A stretch of DNA of 64,000 nucleotides, from contig NZ_RCHI01000014.1 of the NCBI RefSeq assembly GCF_003664585.1, positions 53,408 to 117,407 of the forward strand, read 5' to 3'. Position numbers and translations under genes: made by a program. This document shows positions 60,691 through 64,000 of the stretch, in pieces. The stretch's first letter is position 1. Each line of letters begins with the position of its first letter. Source of the DNA: Paenirhodobacter hankyongi (GTDB lineage Bacteria > Pseudomonadota > Alphaproteobacteria > Rhodobacterales > Rhodobacteraceae). The notes beneath the pieces were generated by a model. The model was not told the DNA's origin, did no database searches, and saw nothing but the letters and a program-made list of their open reading frames with translations.

Positions 60691-61020
60691 ACAACAGCCT
60701 GCAACGAACTTCTGCTCCCCGCCCTCTACGACGACGAACTGATCGATGCACCCGGCCCATATCGGTCACTCGACCGGCCTTAGGAATGCTGCGGACGCAG
60801 CCCGCTTAGCCGTCATTCGCCGCAACGGCGGGATCTGGTGCCTAGCCGCCTCACAGATCGGGAACTTTAGGGGGATTCGCGGCCGTTGCACCAATAACCG
60901 CATCGTAGATCACCACATCAGTGTCCGTCCTGTCCGCCTTTCAGAAACAACAAAAACAACAGATTCATTGACGAAAAGTGAATATGTGTTATTTCACTTA
61001 TAAAGGCCAACGGAGTTCAC
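60691..61020. other. Gene-free stretch upstream of the XRE regulator
   Basis: The left part is remnant sequence after the broken integrase. The right 80 bases are AT-rich and hold a sigma70-like TTGACG (60968-60973) with TATTTC 16 bases later. Confidence 0.5.
60976..60999. promoter_or_regulatory. Palindromic operator of the XRE regulator gene
   Basis: AAGTGAA-N10-TTCACTT, perfect 7-bp arms, overlapping the -10 region of the promoter that precedes the XRE gene by about 20 bases. Probably an autoregulatory site. Confidence 0.6.
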
Positions 61021-61482
61021 ATGGTAGAGTCGTCAAAGTTCGAGGCGCAGGGTTTCTTGGCGCCTGACGGTACGGAAATGGTGATCGTCCCGCGCAAAGA
61101 TTGGGACGCCGTTTGCTCTCTTGCTGAGAGAGCGGTGGCGAAGATCGAGGAGGAAGCAATGAATATCCCTGATGATGTCGAGCAACATCTGAATCTGGGT
61201 CTCAACCCCGTTGCTGCGTGGCGGCGCCATGCAGGCCTGACCCAGGCAGTGCTTGCAGACAAGGTCGGCATAACTCAGGCGGCAATTGCCCGAATCGAGT
61301 CCGGGCCGACTGGTACCGGTCGCGATGATACGTTGACACGCATCGCCAAGGTGCTCGGAGCGCCGCTCGCGCACATCAATCCACCAGCCAAGACGCCGGC
61401 CGAGCGGATCCGCAAGGCCATAGACAACAGCGCTGATGCGAAGACTGAGCGCCTGTTCCAGCCAGCCTCTTCTCGCCGCTAA
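61021..61482 (+). CDS. XRE-family helix-turn-helix regulator (antitoxin-like)
   Basis: A 153-residue protein. Residues about 66-120 form an HTH_3 domain (AAWRRHAGLTQAVLADKVGITQAAIARIESG...DTLTRIAKVLG). The N-terminal 55 residues (FLAPDGTEMVIVPRKDWDAVCSLAERAV) resemble the dimerisation part of antitoxins such as Phd/HigA-like proteins. No toxin gene is adjacent. CGGAG lies nine bases before the ATG, and a promoter with a palindrome precedes it. It may regulate the nearby Septu-like genes or be a solitary antitoxin. Confidence 0.82.
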   Translation: MVESSKFEAQGFLAPDGTEMVIVPRKDWDAVCSLAERAVAKIEEEAMNIPDDVEQHLNLGLNPVAAWRRHAGLTQAVLADKVGITQAAIARIESGPTGTGRDDTLTRIAKVLGAPLAHINPPAKTPAERIRKAIDNSADAKTERLFQPASSRR

Positions 61483-61680
61483 AACAATTCAGCCGATAGC
61501 CGCCGGTCGCACCCGACGCTAGGAGCCGAAGCATCCGGCCCATAACCGCCGGTAGCGCCTTGACGCGCCTTTTCTCGAAGCCGTCGTTCGGCGCGGCGCA
61601 ACGGCTGGGCAAGCCAGTCGGTCGTGCGGGACGCAGCACGGCCTGCGACCGCACCCCAGAGGGCACGGACAGTTGTCGCT
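61483..61680. other. Gap between XRE regulator and HNH gene
   Basis: High-GC, coding-like sequence without an intact gene (short pieces only). It is probably decayed. No terminator was recognised. Confidence 0.35.
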
Positions 61681-62355
61681 CTACTGGCCATGCTCGCGCG
61701 CAAGTTTCTGCGCCTCCCCCGCGCTATTCCCGAGCTCATCGGGAACATCGCGCCCCTGCGCAGCATCAAAGGTACCGACCTCACGCTCCCGAAGATTAAA
61801 ATAGTCGTAGGTGTATGCGCCTTTCTCGCTTCCCGGGTGCGTCGTATACTTAATGAGGGTCATATCGTCGTTCATCTCGATGCTTATCGAAATGTGGTCC
61901 TTGTATAGATCGAAGTTTGGATGGATCAGACGATAGTTGGCGCCATCTTGGAATGCTGCCGCGCTGATTGCGTCGACTACGAAGTCGATATTCGCACGCT
62001 TGTATTTCATATTGCAACGCTTGCATGCAATGCCGAGGTTCCAAACAGTGTAAGCGAGAGGGCGGTAGGTATCGCGCGACTTTGGCAGGACATGTTCGGG
62101 ATCGACGATAAAATGTCCGCCACCGTGTAGCGGAAATCGGCAGTAGCAGCATCGGTCACCATGGCGCGCAAGATGAAGATCTCGGATCTTGACTTTCGCA
62201 GAACGAAGGTTTTCCTCTTCCGCCCCTCCTGGCCTCCAATCCCAAGGCTTCTCGGTCTCAAGCGCCCTCGCGATCGCAGCCTTTTCGCCGTCGGTAAATA
62301 CGCAAGTGTCGAGGCTGGGCACGTATGGATCAGACAAAACCATCTTCTCCGCCAT
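61681..62355 (-). CDS. HNH endonuclease, Septu PtuB-like
   Basis: A 224-residue HNH protein. Zinc ligands C69-x2-C72 and C111-x2-C114 frame the site; EHVLPKSRD (E87-H88), N106 in WNLGIACKRCN and the final N115 complete an HNH motif. The N-terminal 60 residues are helical; the C-terminal 100 residues have no named motif. It starts at ATG 62355 (a TTG one codon earlier is possible), 26 bases inside the ATPase gene, so translation is coupled. ATPase followed by HNH in this order is the ptuA-ptuB pattern of Septu defence. Confidence 0.82.
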   Translation of the reverse strand: MAEKMVLSDPYVPSLDTCVFTDGEKAAIARALETEKPWDWRPGGAEEENLRSAKVKIRDLHLARHGDRCCYCRFPLHGGGHFIVDPEHVLPKSRDTYRPLAYTVWNLGIACKRCNMKYKRANIDFVVDAISAAAFQDGANYRLIHPNFDLYKDHISISIEMNDDMTLIKYTTHPGSEKGAYTYDYFNLREREVGTFDAAQGRDVPDELGNSAGEAQKLAREHGQ

Positions 62356-63562
62356 CAATACCAGCCTTCTTCCGTTCGACCTTATCGACGAGCTTGCGCA
62401 CAGCCTCGAAAAAGCGACGTTGCTGCTCTTCGAAGCTAGGCTTCTCGAATGCGTTGATCAGCTCAAGAACCTCTTTCTTATCGATCTCATCTTCCTCGAA
62501 GCGCGAGATTGCTCGGACGATTTCTTCGCTAACAAAGTGATTGGCAGGCGTAACCACCCCAAAAGCCTCCCAAAGTATCTCCTCTATACTGTTTGGCGTG
62601 GCCGAGGATTCGATATTGAGGCGCACGGGCTGGCCGTCCCGCACGCTGAACACTGATACCTTGCCGCGAGCATCACTAAGCGCGCCGGTGACCACCAGTG
62701 GCGCATGAGTGGCTATGATGAGAGTGGCCTCACGATAAGCCATGGCGGCCATCAGCTTGTCTACATATGTGCGCTGCCAGCTTGGATGTAGGCTGTTCTC
62801 TGGTTCGTCTACTAGGATGATGGCGCCGTTACCGGCCTCGGTGATAAGGAACAGCAGCGACGAAATCAGCGTAAGCTGACCTGAACTCGCCAATCGCATC
62901 TCGATCACCGTGCGGTAAGGATCGTTGCGTTGGAGCATTACCTCTATAGGGCCGATGACCTTAAGGCGGCGGAGGATAGCCTCGCGGCGCAGAACAGGAA
63001 CAAAGTCTCTTGCCAGGCTGAACTCGAACACGGAGCGGGTGGCGTCGATCCAGACGAACTCTCCAAGGTCGTGACGCCTGAGGAAGTCGACTGCGCGACG
63101 CAGTTGCTCATCGTATTCCGGTTCTTTATTCCTTAGCATTTGTTCATCGGTGGTTCCGCTGCTGGAACCATCCAACTTCCATCGTAGATCTTCAAAAGAC
63201 GATCCGTAGTGTTCGGCCTTTTCGATCCGGAACCCGAAGCGCGGGGCGTAGCCACAGTAATCCATGATCGCGCTGATCTGATGGAACGCGGAGTCGTCTG
63301 CATCGAGCGAACTTGCGAGCGCACGCTTCACAATATTGGGTGGCGTATGATCGGGCCGACCAGCTGAAATCCGTCGGACCCCTCTCATCCGAGCGAACCG
63401 GTCATGGGGCGTGTTCGACACAGCGATGACGTCCTCATGGCGGTAAGACTCTGCTAAAGCCCGAAGGAATGAGCTTTTTCCGGATCCATTCGGGCCAACC
63501 AGTATCGCGACAGATTCTTCGCGTTTTTGGCCATATATTTCAATATCGCCCAACGTCGCCAT
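62330..63562 (-). CDS. AAA/ABC-type ATPase, Septu PtuA-like
   Basis: A 410-residue ATPase of the SMC/ABC-like AAA_15/AAA_21 class. Walker A is GPNGSGKSS (23-31), an ABC-type signature is LASSGQL (224-230), Walker B is AIILVDEPENS (247-257) and the H-loop is ATHAP (H286). A long insert between about 60 and 200 would form the lid region. The C-terminal end is a charged helix (EEDEIDKKEVLELINAFEK). There is no Toprim domain, so it is not an OLD nuclease. It is shorter than usual PtuA. GGAGGAG precedes the ATG. Confidence 0.85.
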   Translation of the reverse strand: MATLGDIEIYGQKREESVAILVGPNGSGKSSFLRALAESYRHEDVIAVSNTPHDRFARMRGVRRISAGRPDHTPPNIVKRALASSLDADDSAFHQISAIMDYCGYAPRFGFRIEKAEHYGSSFEDLRWKLDGSSSGTTDEQMLRNKEPEYDEQLRRAVDFLRRHDLGEFVWIDATRSVFEFSLARDFVPVLRREAILRRLKVIGPIEVMLQRNDPYRTVIEMRLASSGQLTLISSLLFLITEAGNGAIILVDEPENSLHPSWQRTYVDKLMAAMAYREATLIIATHAPLVVTGALSDARGKVSVFSVRDGQPVRLNIESSATPNSIEEILWEAFGVVTPANHFVSEEIVRAISRFEEDEIDKKEVLELINAFEKPSFEEQQRRFFEAVRKLVDKVERKKAGIDGGEDGFV

Positions 63563-63907
63563 TAACTCCTCCAGCGCATATTATATCTCACCCAAAATCC
63601 TAAAGTTTTCTAACAGCAACGACGTAAATTCACTTAGTATGAGAAAGAACCAAATGACCGACTACATTTCGGACATTCACTTCGAGCTTCTCGAAATTGT
63701 TCCGCTATGCCATTTCGAAAAGTGGTATCAACCATGAGTTGCGGGCTCTACTCCCGGAATTAGAGGTTGCTCTGTCTCCGCCAAGAGAGGACAGCATCTT
63801 CCGTTCCTGCAACCGGTTCAGCATCACGCCAACGATCCCAGAAGTCGACGGTAGCGCTATTGGGCTTGAAGCGCGGCGGAGACACGACCACCCGTGTCGG
63901 TAGCAAC
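63563..63907. other. Gene-free stretch between ATPase promoter and IS3 left end
   Basis: No supported gene. The left end holds the ATPase promoter on the minus strand. The remainder (63650-63900) has weak coding-like sequence in several frames with no recognisable family. Confidence 0.4.
63580..63585 (-). promoter_or_regulatory. -10 element of the ATPase-HNH operon
   Basis: The minus strand reads TATAAT here, 18 bases upstream of the ATPase start and followed by GCGCTGGAGGAG. No good -35 match is seen at 17 bases (AACTTT-like), so the promoter may be weak or activator-dependent. Confidence 0.55.
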
Positions 63908-64000
63908 TGACCTGCTCCCCTGAAACGTCCTCGTTTTGAGGTTAGCCTGTTCTCCAACCAAGGAGACAGACGATGAAGAGAAGCCGTTTCAGCGAAGAGC
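63908..64000 (+). mobile_element. IS3-family insertion sequence, left end (partial)
   Basis: Begins TGACCTGCTCCCCTG, a TGA-type left inverted repeat usual for IS3-family elements, followed by a short leader with GGAGACAGACG and an orfA start. The element continues beyond the window. Confidence 0.7.
63973..64000 (+). CDS. IS3-family transposase OrfA, N-terminus (partial)
   Basis: Only nine codons (MKRSRFSEE) are visible; they match the N-terminus of IS3-family OrfA helix-turn-helix proteins. GGAGA precedes the ATG. Confidence 0.7.

Noticed and set aside
60105..60809. Full-length 234-residue protein
   Set aside because: Only the middle third matches an integrase; the flanks are chance frame and the catalytic end is lost.
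62330..63562. OLD-family nuclease
   Set aside because: The ABC-type ATPase lacks a C-terminal Toprim domain and is paired with an HNH gene.

Overview
The window is a high-GC chromosomal segment from an alphaproteobacterium, most likely a member of the Rhodobacteraceae (Rhodobacter/Paracoccus-like). The evidence is the very GC-rich codon use, a serC leader of the alphaproteobacterial type, a DUF6478-type gene, a membrane-bound ferritin (MbfA) behind an Irr-like operator, and several copies of a Rhodobacteraceae-type intergenic repeat. No species call can be made from sequence alone.

Bases 1-54818 are a dense core region. It opens with the end of an inositol catabolism cluster (iolC end, iolD, iolE, iolB and a hydroxypyruvate-isomerase-like TIM barrel). 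Next come a TetR regulator divergent from a YbhGFSR-like ABC exporter, a 2,4-dienoyl-CoA reductase, and three minus-strand genes of envelope or unknown function. GlcNAc salvage (kinase and nagA) is followed by serine biosynthesis (serB divergent from serC-serA). Then follow a phosphoesterase, an acetyl-CoA acetyltransferase, the pbpC/alpha-2-macroglobulin pair, a hybrid histidine kinase, recQ, yggT, an MFS exporter, mepA, a YhhQ transporter, and the isoprenoid set xseB-ispA-dxs. The rest of the core carries S-formylglutathione hydrolase, an AEC permease, mbfA, trhO, NAD salvage (pncA, pncB), a Pit phosphate transporter, a Nudix hydrolase, arfB, mtaB and dapF.

A tRNA-Lys(TTT) at 54927-55002 marks the transition to a lower-GC, gene-sparse accessory region that runs to the window end. 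It carries an orphan MNT-type nucleotidyltransferase, an IS3 orfA remnant and a complete three-gene CBASS operon. The CBASS genes are a CD-NTase with a TTG start, an E2-like protein with Cys100, and a Cap5-type HNH-SAVED nuclease. Beyond it lie a broken tyrosine recombinase, an XRE regulator with a palindromic operator, and a Septu-like pair (an ABC-type ATPase overlapping an HNH nuclease). The window ends in the left end of a second IS3-family element. This is a defence island, probably inserted next to the tRNA.

The most unusual non-coding signals are three. One is a short structured transcript candidate between yhhQ and xseB (39661-39851) with 16 consecutive pairs of complementarity to the expected 16S rRNA 3' end. 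The second is three tandem TGAAC-N6-GTTCA palindromes upstream of a tiny secreted protein, next to mbfA. The third is an 8-bp inverted repeat in the leader of the CBASS operon.
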